The notes under the pieces were generated by a model that saw only the letters and a program-made list of their open reading frames with translations, searched no databases and had not been told where the DNA came from. Shown one piece after another: positions 23,532-34,250 of a stretch of DNA of 64,000 nt. Within the stretch, counting starts at the first letter, position 1. Every line of letters begins with the position of its first letter. A program made the translations under genes and the position numbers. Origin of the DNA: Codonopsis lanceolata (taxonomy: Eukaryota; Streptophyta; Magnoliopsida; Asterales; Campanulaceae); NCBI GenBank assembly GCA_013146195.2, contig CM028379.1, forward strand, positions 154,782,437 through 154,846,436, in the 5' to 3' direction.

Positions 23532-23757
23532 TCTACTTCCTTCGTTTTCAAATAATTGTCCTCATTTCTATTTTTGTCCGTTCCAAAATACTTTTACCAC
23601 TTTACCCTCACTTTTTCTACCTACTTTAGTTATGGTCACATATTCAAGGGCATTAAAGGAAACAACACATTACACCAATATATATAATATCGTCAATTAC
23701 TTTTTCTTAAACATTGTGTTGGGTAAAAGAAAACAATTATTTAAAAACAAAGGGAGT
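23532..23757. mobile_element. MITE-like inverted repeat, Stowaway-like
   Basis: The left end CTTCCTTCGTTTTCAAATAA pairs with the right end TTATTTAAAAACAAAGGGAG. The ends resemble Stowaway termini (CTCCCTCC...), but the TA duplication is not clean on the right, so the boundary is approximate. Confidence 0.5.
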
Positions 23758-24626
23758 GTTATATATTTTCACAATAACATAAGATATAAGTAGTGAGAGC
23801 AACACCGTAAAACTCTCAAGTATAACATTGTTATTTTTTGCTTAATCATAACAAAACTTATTTGCTATTAATTTGAAAATTTTCAAGTTTTAACAAATTA
23901 TCTACAAAAGAGAAAATCATAAATTGCAAATCCATGATCTTAGTCTTACTGAGAAAAATAGATCGACCACTATGAAAACAAAAGTGTTAGAACAATAGTT
24001 CATCACTCTGCAGTGTACTATTATTACTTTGTTAGTGTCTCCTTGAAAATTACATCTATTTTTGAATTTAAGGTACATTTATTTGAAAACACGATGCTCA
24101 TTTCAACAAATCTTCTAATAGATTTCAATCTCCTTTATACATTCAATCTAATATACATATAAAAATAAATTTTAGAAATAAGTAAATAATACTAAATCAA
24201 CTATGCATCACACGGGTAATAACCTAGTATACTATGCGACTAAAGTCTCACCTGATGGCCAAGTAAAAAGATTTTAATTTCACCAGCCAATCAATGCCAA
24301 AACTGACGAGACACGTCATTCCTAGTCACGGCCTCGGCTTCTTACTTTATCTTTCTTCAAAATCACAATTACTTGGATTTATCTGCGAGAGTTATCCCAA
24401 TTTTTTTAATAGATAAAATGATTTTTTAGATATTTTTTTGTAAAATAAATCATTTTTATCTGATTCATCGTATGTTGATGTGTTAAGTTGTGAGATAGTG
24501 AGGCTCTGTTTTATAAATTAAGATCTATAAAACGATCTTATATGAGATCAATTCAACATTATATTATTTGTGAATCATCATGATATAGTAATGCATTTTC
24601 TTAAAAAAAATATACTTAAAATGATA

Positions 24627-24882
24627 CTTCCTCGTCCCAAAATATATGATATTTTGAGAGGGTTTTTTTGCTTCAAAATAATTGACACTTTGCAATTTTC
24701 AAGGAATTTTTTTTTCCAATTCTACCCATATTTATTAACTACGTAACTCGTGTTTTAATTTTTGAGCAAGAATATCAAGACACAACATTAATATCTAGAT
24801 AGGGGCAGTTTAGTTTTTACAATATGTTTTTTTGATTTGTGTGAAAAACTCCAAATTATTATATATTTTGGAATGGAGGGAA
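24627..24882. mobile_element. Stowaway-like MITE
   Basis: The left terminus CTTCCTCGTCCCAAAATATA and right terminus TATATTTTGGAATGGAGGGA are imperfect inverted repeats. Both are flanked by TA. Length and TA target fit non-autonomous Tc1/mariner elements. Confidence 0.6.
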
Positions 24883-25636
24883 TAATAATACACTATAAAG
24901 TGATCAATTTTCTTTCAATGACTAAAATCACACCGATACTAATCTAATAATTCATACGTGCGATGCACTTAATTTATGTTAGTACAAAATGTTTAGACAC
25001 TTCAATGAATAAAAATTAAATAAATATTTCGGTTAAAAAAACGTACATACCCGAATTTACCCCGCGGATGTACTAATAAGAAGTAACGGCGTTAAAACGA
25101 TCTGAACATTTTGGTACGGTAAGCTTTACATAAAGAGGCGCCCATTTGATAACTCTTTCACTCTCTCTGCCTCTAGCAGTTCTCGAGAAAAAAATAAAAA
25201 AAATTCGAAAGTCTTAAACTTGGAATCCAAGTCAGAGCAAACTGGTGAGACAGAAAATGGATTTTGGATCACATTTGATCGTCACAACCGTCTACATTTT
25301 CGCAGTTCTTCATTCTTAGCTTCAACTTCCGATGTTCACTCTCTGGTAGGGATAAGTTCATGATGAATTTCTTGATATAGAACGTACATTATTTTAGTCT
25401 AGAATACTGTAGCTCTTAAACCCTAATTGTTGAAAAAACTTGTTGATTGCATTGTGCCTAGGTTTGAGTTTGTGCCGAGAGTATGTAGCTGATAATTTTT
25501 TCTAAAACCCTAACTAAATTTTAGGATAATTTGGTTTGGTGGTTTTAGTTGTTAGATTTTTATGACATTTTGATCTGTTTGAATTTGTGTGAGAGCTAAT
25601 AAATTTTCTAGTGTTTTGAAATAGGGAGTATGTGGG

Positions 25637-26450
25637 CAGGGCCGTTCCTGATATTTCAAAGACTCGGGGCAAAATAACTAATAAGGGCCCAAGCTCGATT
25701 GCTTGCTGGAATGCTGCACCAATATATAAGAAATAATTTGTAAATTTCTAATCTATTATCTACTTAAACAATTTTTAGATTATGTGATTTTGAAAAGAAA
25801 TTGTTAATCAATAAAAAAATTAATTTACGAGCCCTAAAAACCTTAAACCAAAAGAAATATGGGTTTGAGCCTTTGAGGGTTTAGGGTCTAAATATCTAGT
25901 TCGTCTGAACAGAAAGGCCTTTAGAGGGGAAAATTTTTTAAAATTGAAATTGAAATAAGAAAAATAATACTTGCATCATCAGTCCTTCACCGACGCCGGT
26001 GGCTTCGAGTTCGTGGATGAGGAACGGCAGAGTGACTAAGTGAGTGAGACTGTGAGAGTTTTTCTTGCTTTGAGTCTTTGAAATCGAACTGAAGCAGAGC
26101 TTAAAGGTGGAGTGGAAATTAATCTGGCGGCCATAGATGCATAAGGAAGACTGAAGAGTGAATCTCGAGGTCGAGGGCCGCCGTTGATCGTTCCATCTCC
26201 TTGATCCTTTTGTCCGACTGTCCCGCTGTTCGCCCTTCCATCTAATCAACCTTTCGTCTGCCGGCATCACCGCATCAAGCTTCTGCTTCCGTTTCTTGTT
26301 TCTTGACAATTTTCCATATTCCCTATTTATATTTATTAATATTATATTTATATATTATATATGTACTATGCATATAAATAAAATTTAGGCCCCTAATTTT
26401 TTTGGGCCCTAGGCTGTCGCCCCTTTGGCCTATGCCCAGGAACGTCCCTG
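25637..26450. mobile_element. Non-autonomous hAT element in the 5' UTR intron region of the kinase gene
   Basis: The ends CAGGGCCGTTCCTG and CAGGAACGTCCCTG form a 14-bp inverted repeat with one mismatch. They are flanked by a perfect 8-bp duplication TATGTGGG (25629-25636, 26451-26458), diagnostic of hAT transposition. No transposase is present; a 123-codon minus-strand frame inside (25938-26309) has no recognisable domain. The interior next to both ends is rich in GGGCCC-type sequence, common in this hAT group. It sits 110 bases upstream of the kinase start codon, probably within a leader intron. Confidence 0.88.
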
Positions 26451-26563
26451 TATGTGGGATTAATTTATTTGAAAATTTCATTTTAATGTACAGTGATCAT
26501 TAGAGTGATAATTTTTGTAATTTTAATGTATAGGGTGCAGGGATAAAGGATTTGTAGGATACG

Positions 26564-29500
26564 ATGTCAATAGCCTGTGTTGCTCTAAGTCCAGTTAGTG
26601 AAGACTTGCTGGAATTTTCTGGCCATGTATCCAGAAAATGTGGTTTGCGGTCAAGCGAGTCAATTTTGATTTTCCTTACATTTGCTGGTTCTGTGGTTCC
26701 GTTGCGGGTTCTAGAGTCGGATTCAATTGCTTCTGTAAAGTTAAGGATACAGAGTTATAAAGGTATATTTGTGAAGAAGCAGAAACTTGTTTTTGATGGG
26801 AAGGAATTGGCTCGGAACAATTCACTTGTTAGGGATTATGGGGTTACTGATGGGAATATATTGCATTTGGTCCTTCGGCTCTCAGATCTCCAAACTATTA
26901 CGGTTCAGACTATGTGTGGAAAGGAGTTTGAGTTACATGTTGAAAGAAAGAGAAACGTGGGGTATGTGAAGCAGCAAATTGCTAGGAGGGAGAAAGGGTT
27001 TGGTGATCTCAAGAATCAGAAATTGATTTGTAACGGTGAGGAGCTTGAGGACCAGATACTCATAGATGATATTTGCTGTAGTAACGATGCTGCAATTCAC
27101 TTTTTGGTCCGTAAGTCAGCAAAGGTAAGGGCTAAACCAGTGCAGAAAGATTTTGAAGTTTCAATTGTGGCATCAGAATTTGATAAGAAGCAGGCTGATA
27201 ATATAGATGGAGGAGAGAATCTGGTTAGAAGGGGATTTCTGTTGGAACCAGTGATTGTTAATCCCCAAATTGAACTGACTCCACTGATTAAGCAGCTAAT
27301 TGATTCAACTTATGATGGGTTAGAGAGGGGTCATAAGCCAATTATGTCTTCAGAAGGATCAGGTGGAGCTTATTTCATGCAAGATTCATCTGGTGAGAGG
27401 TATGTTGCTGTTTTTAAGCCAATCGATGAGGAGCCTATGGCTGTGAATAACCCTCGAGGGCTACCCTTGTCAACTGATGGTGAAGGGCTAAAGAAGGGGA
27501 CACGAGTAGGAGAAGGGGCATTCCGTGAAGTTGCAGCATACATTTTGGATCATCCAAAAGGCGGACCACGGTTGATTTCTAGCGAGGGGAAGGGCTTTGC
27601 TGGGGTTCCCCCCACAGTTATGGTCAAGTGCCTGCATGGAGAATTCAGCTGTTCCAAAGGTTTCAAGTGTGCATCAAGAAATGTTAAGGTCGGGTCGTTG
27701 CAGATGTTTGTGAAGAATGGTGGAAGTTGTGAGGATATGGGTCCTCGTGCTTTCCCCGTGGATGAGGTACATAAGATCTCTGTGTTGGACATAAGGTTGG
27801 CTAATGCTGACAGGCATTCTGGCAACATATTAATTACTAAAGATGAGGAAGAAGGAAGGATCGTTCTTGTCCCGATTGATCATGGGTACTGCTTACCTGA
27901 GAATGTAAGTTCATTCTTTTCTCCCTGTTGCAGTTTAATGTTTTTAGGGACTGCAATTTTTACTTGTGATGAGGTATTGGACTGCTTTTTTTTTTGGTTG
28001 GTATCATCATAGTTCAGGTGTATTGACTTGGAGTGAAGTTTCTTTACTTTTGATTTACCCTGTGTGTCATTATATTCATTTGCTAGTTTTTGTTGTTCAA
28101 TTCTTGTAGTACCAACGGATTACTATCTTGAAAAGTGGTTGTTGACTATAATTCTAGGATTACCTTGGTCTATATATGATACGCTAACTAATTAATGCGC
28201 CTAACATGTAGTCAATAAAGGCATTTTTTTTCTAGCCGTGATGATATACTTCATTGATGATATATAGCCGTGATGATTTTGAAGTGCAAATATGGTTTAA
28301 TTCTCAATTTGGTCACCCTACTATTTCGAAAAGTCCGATAAACTCACCCAACAATTTTTTTTCACACTTTGTTAACTGTACTTTAACAAAAGTGTCACAT
28401 TAATCACTCTGTCTGAACTTTTAAATGAAAAGCTTAATATATTTCTAAAAACCTGAAAATACCTCCAAATTAATTTTTTTTTCCACACCTTCTTCCCCCA
28501 ATTTGATTTCTTATTTTTGTAAACCCAGATAGAGAAGACATGATGTGCTTCTACAACAAAATCCGATGTTAAAACTTGCAAATTAAGAATAACAGTTAAT
28601 ATCATAAGTCATAACCAGTCGTATGAGTACTAGTGATTTACTGGTTTCATACTCTCTCAAAAGTCAAAACCCCTATCTCTTCATTAGACCTACTTCAATG
28701 ATTTGGTGTATGCCTGTCTACCGCTTCAGCCTTCAAGCCCATCTACATCATACACTTCCCGGCTGGCCACCTCATCACCTTCGTCTCTGGCAGCCTCATC
28801 CTCTCCTAACCTCCATTTCTTCGGTGAGTCAGAGATCCACCCCATTTGTATTTGAAGCCCTAAATCACAAGCAAATTAACGCCGATAATACAGAGACAAT
28901 GTTCTCAAATTTACACTACCATTGCACACTCTTCTCTCCCCATACTCTCACTTTCTCTCTTTTCAATGTCGGTGATATCAATGAGTTCCTTCTTTGGTTT
29001 TCTGCTACTTAAGCTCCAGAATCCAAGCTTCGTATTCTAAATTATTCTTCTTACTGTTCCGTTGACCGGGGAAAGCGAGATTTAACGATGTCATCGTCAA
29101 TCGCGATTTCCGCCATCTTCGGTCGGGAGCGAATGTTAGGGTTTTTGTTACTTCTTGTTTGCTTAAGCTTTGGCTCTGTTGATTCATTCTGACGACGGTG
29201 TGTTCTGATTTGGGATTTGGTATTTTAATTAGGGTTTGTGAGATTTGGGAATTGGGGCTAAGGAATTAATTAGGGTTCGTGATTTGGGAGGTGGGATTGT
29301 GGAGAATAGAGATCGGGATGATGAGTTAGGGGGTGGGAGAGATGAAAAGAAGTTCCCAATCGTTGATTTGGATGGTGTAGGGTATGTGGGTTCATGAGGT
29401 TGATTTTGCTTCAGTTGGAGCCTCGATTCTTCATCGTTCTTAGTCATTGTTTAAGAAACCAGAGAGAGGTGTTGAAATGGGGATGGAAACCAAGGTTGGT

Positions 29501-30444
29501 GGTGGTGGTGGATATTTAGTCTTTTTTATGCTTTTAGATTTCAGTCTTTTCAATGAGTTCTGTTAGCGACATCCACTTCATGTGTCATATTGTCACTTTT
29601 TGGAAAGTACAGTTAGTGAAGTGTGAATATTTTTTTTGTAGAGTGAACTTATCCGACTTTCTGAAATAGTAGGGTGACCAAATTGAGAATTAAGCCGTGC
29701 AAATATCATCACTATTTTCCAAGTATTTGCAATACATCCCAACATGAAGTCAATTTAGGCGTATTACAAATCAAAAACATTCTGCTACTGTGTTTCACAA
29801 TGACATTAGATGGTCTTTTACGGCAAAGTTTCACACTGGTTAGATCCCATGTTTGTTGAAGTTTCTAGAAAAACTCATCTTGTTCCAATCACTTCGTAAA
29901 CAATTTGTCATTTTAATGAGCAGGTCCCAAATTGATAATAATGCCAGCTGTTTAACTGTTTTATGTTAGTTTTGTTGTTGTATTGCTCTATTATTTTGTT
30001 CATGAATTTTGAGTCTTGGCTTGCACATGTATCAAAGCTTTCTCATTGGTGCTCTTGTCTCTGCAGTTTGAGGATTGCACATTTGACTGGCTGTACTGGC
30101 CTCAATCACGACAGCCCCTCTCTCCTGACACCATTGACTACATAAAATCACTTGATGCTGAGCAAGATATTGAACTTCTGAAATTCCATGGGTGGGACCT
30201 TCCAATTGAATGTGCACGCACCCTTCGTATTTCCACCATGCTTCTGAAGAAAGGAGCTGATAGGGGACTTTCTCCATTTGCCATTGGAAGCATCATGTGC
30301 AGGGAGACACTAAAGAATGAATCTATAATTGAGCAGATTGTCCGAGAAGCACAAGAAGGCATGCTCCCGGGATCAAGTGAAGCTGCATTCATTGAAACTG
30401 TGTCATCAATTATGGATCATAGGCTTGAAGAGCTCTTCCGGTAA
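26564..30444 (+). CDS. Phosphatidylinositol 4-kinase gamma (ubiquitin-like domain kinase)
   Basis: Two coding exons, 26564-27904 and 30067-30444, are joined in phase 0 (GAGAAT/GTAAGT ... CTCTGCAG/TTTGAG) and give 572 residues, usual for plant PI4K gamma. Residues 33-106 and 110-184 are two ubiquitin-like domains. The type II PI 4-kinase domain starts near 250. It shows EGSGGAYFM (264-272), VAVFKPIDEE with the ATP-binding Lys (281-290), GEGAFREVAAY, the catalytic-type LANADRHSGNIL (412-423) and VPIDHGY as the metal-binding Asp (436-442). Exon 2 continues FEDCTFDWLYWPQSRQP. Family members make PI4P, but some act mainly as protein kinases. The leader probably has an intron ending shortly before the ATG. 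The final TAA lies inside TTCCGGTAAGTC, so an alternative downstream exon is possible. No breaks were seen; this looks functional. Confidence 0.95.
28294..29696. mobile_element. MULE-like element in the kinase intron
   Basis: The left end GGTTTAATTCTCAATTTGGT and the inverse of the right end GGCTTAATTCTCAATTTGGT form a long inverted repeat that continues through CACCCTACTATTTC with few mismatches. A perfect 10-bp duplication GTGCAAATAT flanks it (28284-28293, 29697-29706). The 9-11 bp target size and long termini fit Mutator-like elements. No transposase is present. The GC-richer interior (28700-29450) looks like captured gene sequence: CT-rich leader-like stretches and short open frames, with no domain recognised. 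It lies entirely within the intron and should be removed by splicing. Confidence 0.82.
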
Positions 30445-30879
30445 GTCCATCCAGGATACATATACATAAGTAGATGTGTAGAAGTTGGCCAGGGTGGTAA
30501 TAATAGGTGTACATTTTCATGGATGATGGGATGGACAATTTGTGCGCCATGTTCATGTTCCCTCGATGGTCTGCTGGTTTTTTCTATTATGAAGTCTGTT
30601 GTATTTGGTTCCGTTACCTCCTCTTTCTTTTTCTTTGAGATAACATCCCCTCTATCTTTGTTCCTAAGGGTTTTCAGGCCATATGCCTTGGGAGTTGGGA
30701 ATCAAAAAGAAAAAGAAATGTAATCTTGGGATTTTTTCCAGAACTACACCTTAGAACCACTTAAAATCCTCTGTTCATTTTACTGTTTATATTACTTGGG
30801 CATACTAATTGGGCAGCAAACAGCACAAATCTCCTTATATATGAAAATATTGTTTTTTTTTAAAGAATATATTGGATGA

Positions 30880-31300
30880 ACGGGGTCTTATTAGTTTGGT
30901 TAACAAAGCACTTCCCACCGCTCAGGCCTCAAGTACGATTAAGAGCCTTCCTCCTCTTTACCCCTGCTGTACGGGCCCTTCAAACATGTACTCATTAAGC
31001 TAGGCTGCCAAAGTAGGTCAAGCGCAAGATAAGTTCACCGGGTCACGCAGAAAAGAAGACTCATTAGCCCCAAGAGGTGAACCATCACATGAGGCACAGC
31101 TATATTTTCTTGTATGCATAGGTCTTTATAAGAAGAAAAAGACAATGCCCTACCCTCGTCCCCAGCACCTAGTGGCTTCGCCAATTCCCCTTGGCTAGTT
31201 AGTACTCTCCGTCTCCCAGTACAAAGGGAGCCTTACTCGCTTTCACCCTGAGAGCCTTGTTGCTGTCTACTATCCGTTAGTAAGTGGTATTGATGGCTTT
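30880..31300. other. Possible organelle-derived insert
   Basis: About 420 bases are clearly GC-richer than either flank, with a texture (CCTCCTCTTTACCCCTGCTG, AAGAGGTGAACCATCACATG) that resembles plant mitochondrial intergenic DNA. No gene of either organelle could be named, and the call rests on composition and general resemblance only. Confidence 0.3.
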
Positions 31301-31918
31301 AGTACAAAACTTATGAATCTTCCTTGGATGACGATTGAATCGGGCTTGAAGGAAGGCAGGCTTATGAGACCTTTTTACAATTGCACTCAGAAAACTATTT
31401 TTGTCTTTTAATTGCATCCAGAAAGATGGAATTGATGGAAAAATCTTTGGGAAAGAAAGGGATGCAATTGAATGATAAAAATGTCGTTCGTACAGTCCTT
31501 CTATAAATCCATGTCAACAGGCTCATTACAAATTTGGATGAGGTGTTAATGGCAAGGACCACATCGCACTTAATTACTAAATACATTGGTCACATTTAAG
31601 ATATTGTAATTTGGTTACGAATAGTACAATGGTTATTTGGATAATTTTCCCAAAGTCTAATTATTAAGTGATAATATAAAATGGAAGTTGATCATAATTG
31701 CAAAAATATTTGATCATAATCAATATGTTAATAACTAATGTAGATGGTAAAGTTAAAATGTTATGAAGATAATAAACATAATTTTTAGAAGACGAAACTA
31801 TTAAAGTGAAATATTCATCCATTCCGGGTAAAGTGTTCATGTTTGAAAGTCAAATTTTGTATTAAGAAAATTAAACTGTTAGTAGACTTTGTGCCTGGAA
31901 CAGACATATATAAAAATA

Positions 31919-32792
31919 AGGTAAAATTACGGGTCGATCCACTTTTTAAAGTTTATAACCCCTCTAGTCAAGTTTTTTTTTTCAACCGGAAAATGACACT
32001 TTTGATGACGAAATGATTGCGATACGCTTAATGAGCCTGAGACGCGTTACGTTTTTGTATCGCGGATCAAAAATATCGAGTTAAATTTATGAAGTGTAAT
32101 TAGATTATGAAATTAAACTAGTGAATCGCGGTGCAAAAATTAATGCAATGAAATTTATGAATTGCGATTCAATAATAGATTAGGATATTAAACTTTGAAC
32201 CGCGGCGTAAAAATTAATACAATGAAATTTATGAATTGCGATTTAAAAATAGAATAAAAATTAAACTTTGAACTACGGTGCAAAAATTAATGCAATGAAA
32301 TTTATGAACCGAGATTCAAAAATAGACTAAGAAATTAAATTTTGAACCGCTGTATAAAAATTAATACAATGAAATTTATGAACCGTGGTGCAAAAATTAA
32401 TGCAACGATATTTATGAACCACAGTTCAAAAATATATTAGGAAATTACATTTTGAACCGCGGTGCAAAAATATTATCTAATTCATTTTTACACCGCGATA
32501 CAAAAGTATAAATAACCAATTTACGTGCTTCACTTTCTTCTTATATCTCCTCCGTCGTAGGCCTTTTTCTTCATCCTCTTTTGTCGTAACTGAAAAATCC
32601 ATCAACCCAGTACATATCAATTATAGTTTCGTATTTCATGAATCAAAGTATATTGACAGAGCTATTGAAGAAGACGTAACATTTTTGGAACAATATTTCA
32701 AAAAGTGGTCTTTTGCGATTGAAAAAAAATATATAGATTTTTATGATTAAAAACTTATTTTTTTTAAAAAGGAACGGACAAAATTTTACCCT
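31919..32792. mobile_element. Putative TIR element containing tandem repeats
   Basis: The left end AGGTAAAATTACGGGTCGAT and the inverse of the right end AGGGTAAAATTTTGTCCGTT share an imperfect inverted repeat, continuing to a TTTTTAAA tract in both. AAAAATA is found directly outside each end (31912-31918, 32793-32799). No transposase is present. The ends are imperfect, so the call is tentative. Confidence 0.45.
32123..32470. repeat. Tandem repeat, about 74 bp, built of 37-bp halves
   Basis: Units begin at 32123, 32197, 32270, 32344, 32380 and 32454 with GAACCGCGGTGCAAAAATTA or a variant. Spacing is 73-74 bases except for one 36-base step. Each full unit has two related halves, one with GAACCGCGGTGC and one with GAATTGCGATTC, so the array is a dimeric 37-bp repeat that lost half a unit once. 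Confidence 0.85.
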
Positions 32793-33608
32793 AAAAATAA
32801 TAAAGTCAACTATTAGGCCTGAGTAATGTACTTTTTTTTCTTCATCATCTTTCTACTTAAGAATCCTAGTTAAGCCAAAATCTGCCAAAACTGGATAAAG
32901 ATATTCCATATAGAAAAAAGGCACATTTCTTGGACAGGACCGTACAGAACAGTACGTTACTTCCACTTTGGGATCATGCGGTGGGGCTTGTGAATGAGAT
33001 GAATTTCAAGAGGTACAATGCAGCGTCACGTCACCACTCATGCGGCGGCAATTCAGCTCCGACAGCCCTGATTATCGCCTAGTGGTAGACTGGTGTGTGC
33101 GAGAAAGGATATTGGAGTCGCAGACTCGTCGTGTTTTGTTTCTCCATCCACATTTGTTTTAATCCTATTACTCGGTAGTATTAACTGTTAATCGGAGCAA
33201 ATATGATTTTCATTTATTTTGATAAATAAATTATTAATGGATCAGACTGTCAGTCTGATGTAGAACATTGATCTGATTCATGACGACCCGGTAAATTATG
33301 ATCTATATATTAACGAACTAAAAAGTTAGTGATTTGGATCACATTAAGAACAAATCCGGTTTATTGACAGCCCTAGGTGAAATTACTCCGATTATCGCGA
33401 TTGTAAATAATGGATAGATGAGATGACCAGTAGTGAATGGAGTAATGGTGAAAAATCCAGAATACAGAAAACAGCTGATTTCATTAGTTTACTGTTTACC
33501 TACCCCAAATCAAAAGATAAAGTTTCAACTTTTAAGTGGAACGGCAGGAAGGAATAGGCTGAAAAGTGGGCCTTAACAAAAATGGGAGTATCATGTTTAT
33601 TGTCACTT

Positions 33609-33692
33609 AGGTGTTATGGATAAGCATGAGTTAAATTATTATCCATGATTATTTATGAATAATAAACTAACACATAATTATTCATAACACCT
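33609..33692. mobile_element. Short hairpin MITE
   Basis: AGGTGTTATGGATAA at the left and TTATTCATAACACCT at the right are near-perfect inverted repeats within 84 bases. The interior is also partly self-complementary. No target duplication was clear. Confidence 0.5.
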
Positions 33693-34250
33693 ATTTTTTT
33701 TTACACCCCTATCACTGGTCCAATGTCACCATGAATGAAAGACCGGGACCTAAGCGCCAATCTTGGAGGAGTTGTCGCTTTTTATTAAATTCACGTGTGT
33801 TTGTGTGTGTGAGGCAGCGGAAAGCTAAAGCTATGGTCATCTTTAAACAGGTGTGTCCATTAAATTAAAGCCACCGACAGATATTACATCCAACCAAAAC
33901 GGCAAAACCTACCTACCATTAGTAAAGACTAAAGACCATGACCATGCCCGCCGCCCTCCCATCCACAAGTGACCTAACTAAACTTAAACTTAAAACTTAA
34001 ATAGTTTTGCTCTTTTTCTCTTCTTGCTGGATTTCAAATAATTATAGTAATTATTATCACTATAGTAGTATATATATATAACATGTAAATAAATCACTTT
34101 GAAAATAAACACAATCTACAAGGAAGGCAGCCATCTCAAAGGGCAAATTATTACACTTTGAAAAAAATACAACATGTAAATAAATCACTTTATAGTACAA
34201 TTATTTCAAGGCAGCTTAATTAATTTATGTTGTCACCTAGAGTGTAAAAT

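Larger units (their letters stand above)
23408..25140 (+). other. AT-rich intergenic DNA upstream of the kinase gene
   Basis: No gene is seen. The stretch holds two MITE-like inverted-repeat elements (23532-23757 and 24627-24882, listed separately), and the rest is low-complexity AT-rich sequence. The last few hundred bases should contain the promoter of the kinase gene, but no convincing TATA box could be assigned. Confidence 0.6.
30445..34250 (+). other. Intergenic region between two convergent genes
   Basis: No protein gene is seen. The first few hundred bases are the 3' UTR region of the kinase. Within the rest are a GC-richer foreign-looking segment (30880-31300), a TIR element filled with tandem repeats (31919-32792) and a hairpin MITE (33609-33692), listed separately. 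Sequence at 32900-33140 is GC-richer but has no open frame of note. The remainder is AT-rich without recognised features. Confidence 0.6.

Noticed and set aside
23443..23793. 116-codon hydrophobic frame after the SIRE 3' LTR
   Set aside because: AT-rich intergenic DNA across a MITE-like repeat. No domain or context.
25938..26309. 123-codon minus-strand frame inside the small hAT element
   Set aside because: No domain, no supporting context. The element is non-autonomous and other hAT elements of this size carry chance frames.
33060..33140. tRNA-like CCTAGTGGTAGACTGG
   Set aside because: It resembles an A box, but no B box or cloverleaf arms follow.
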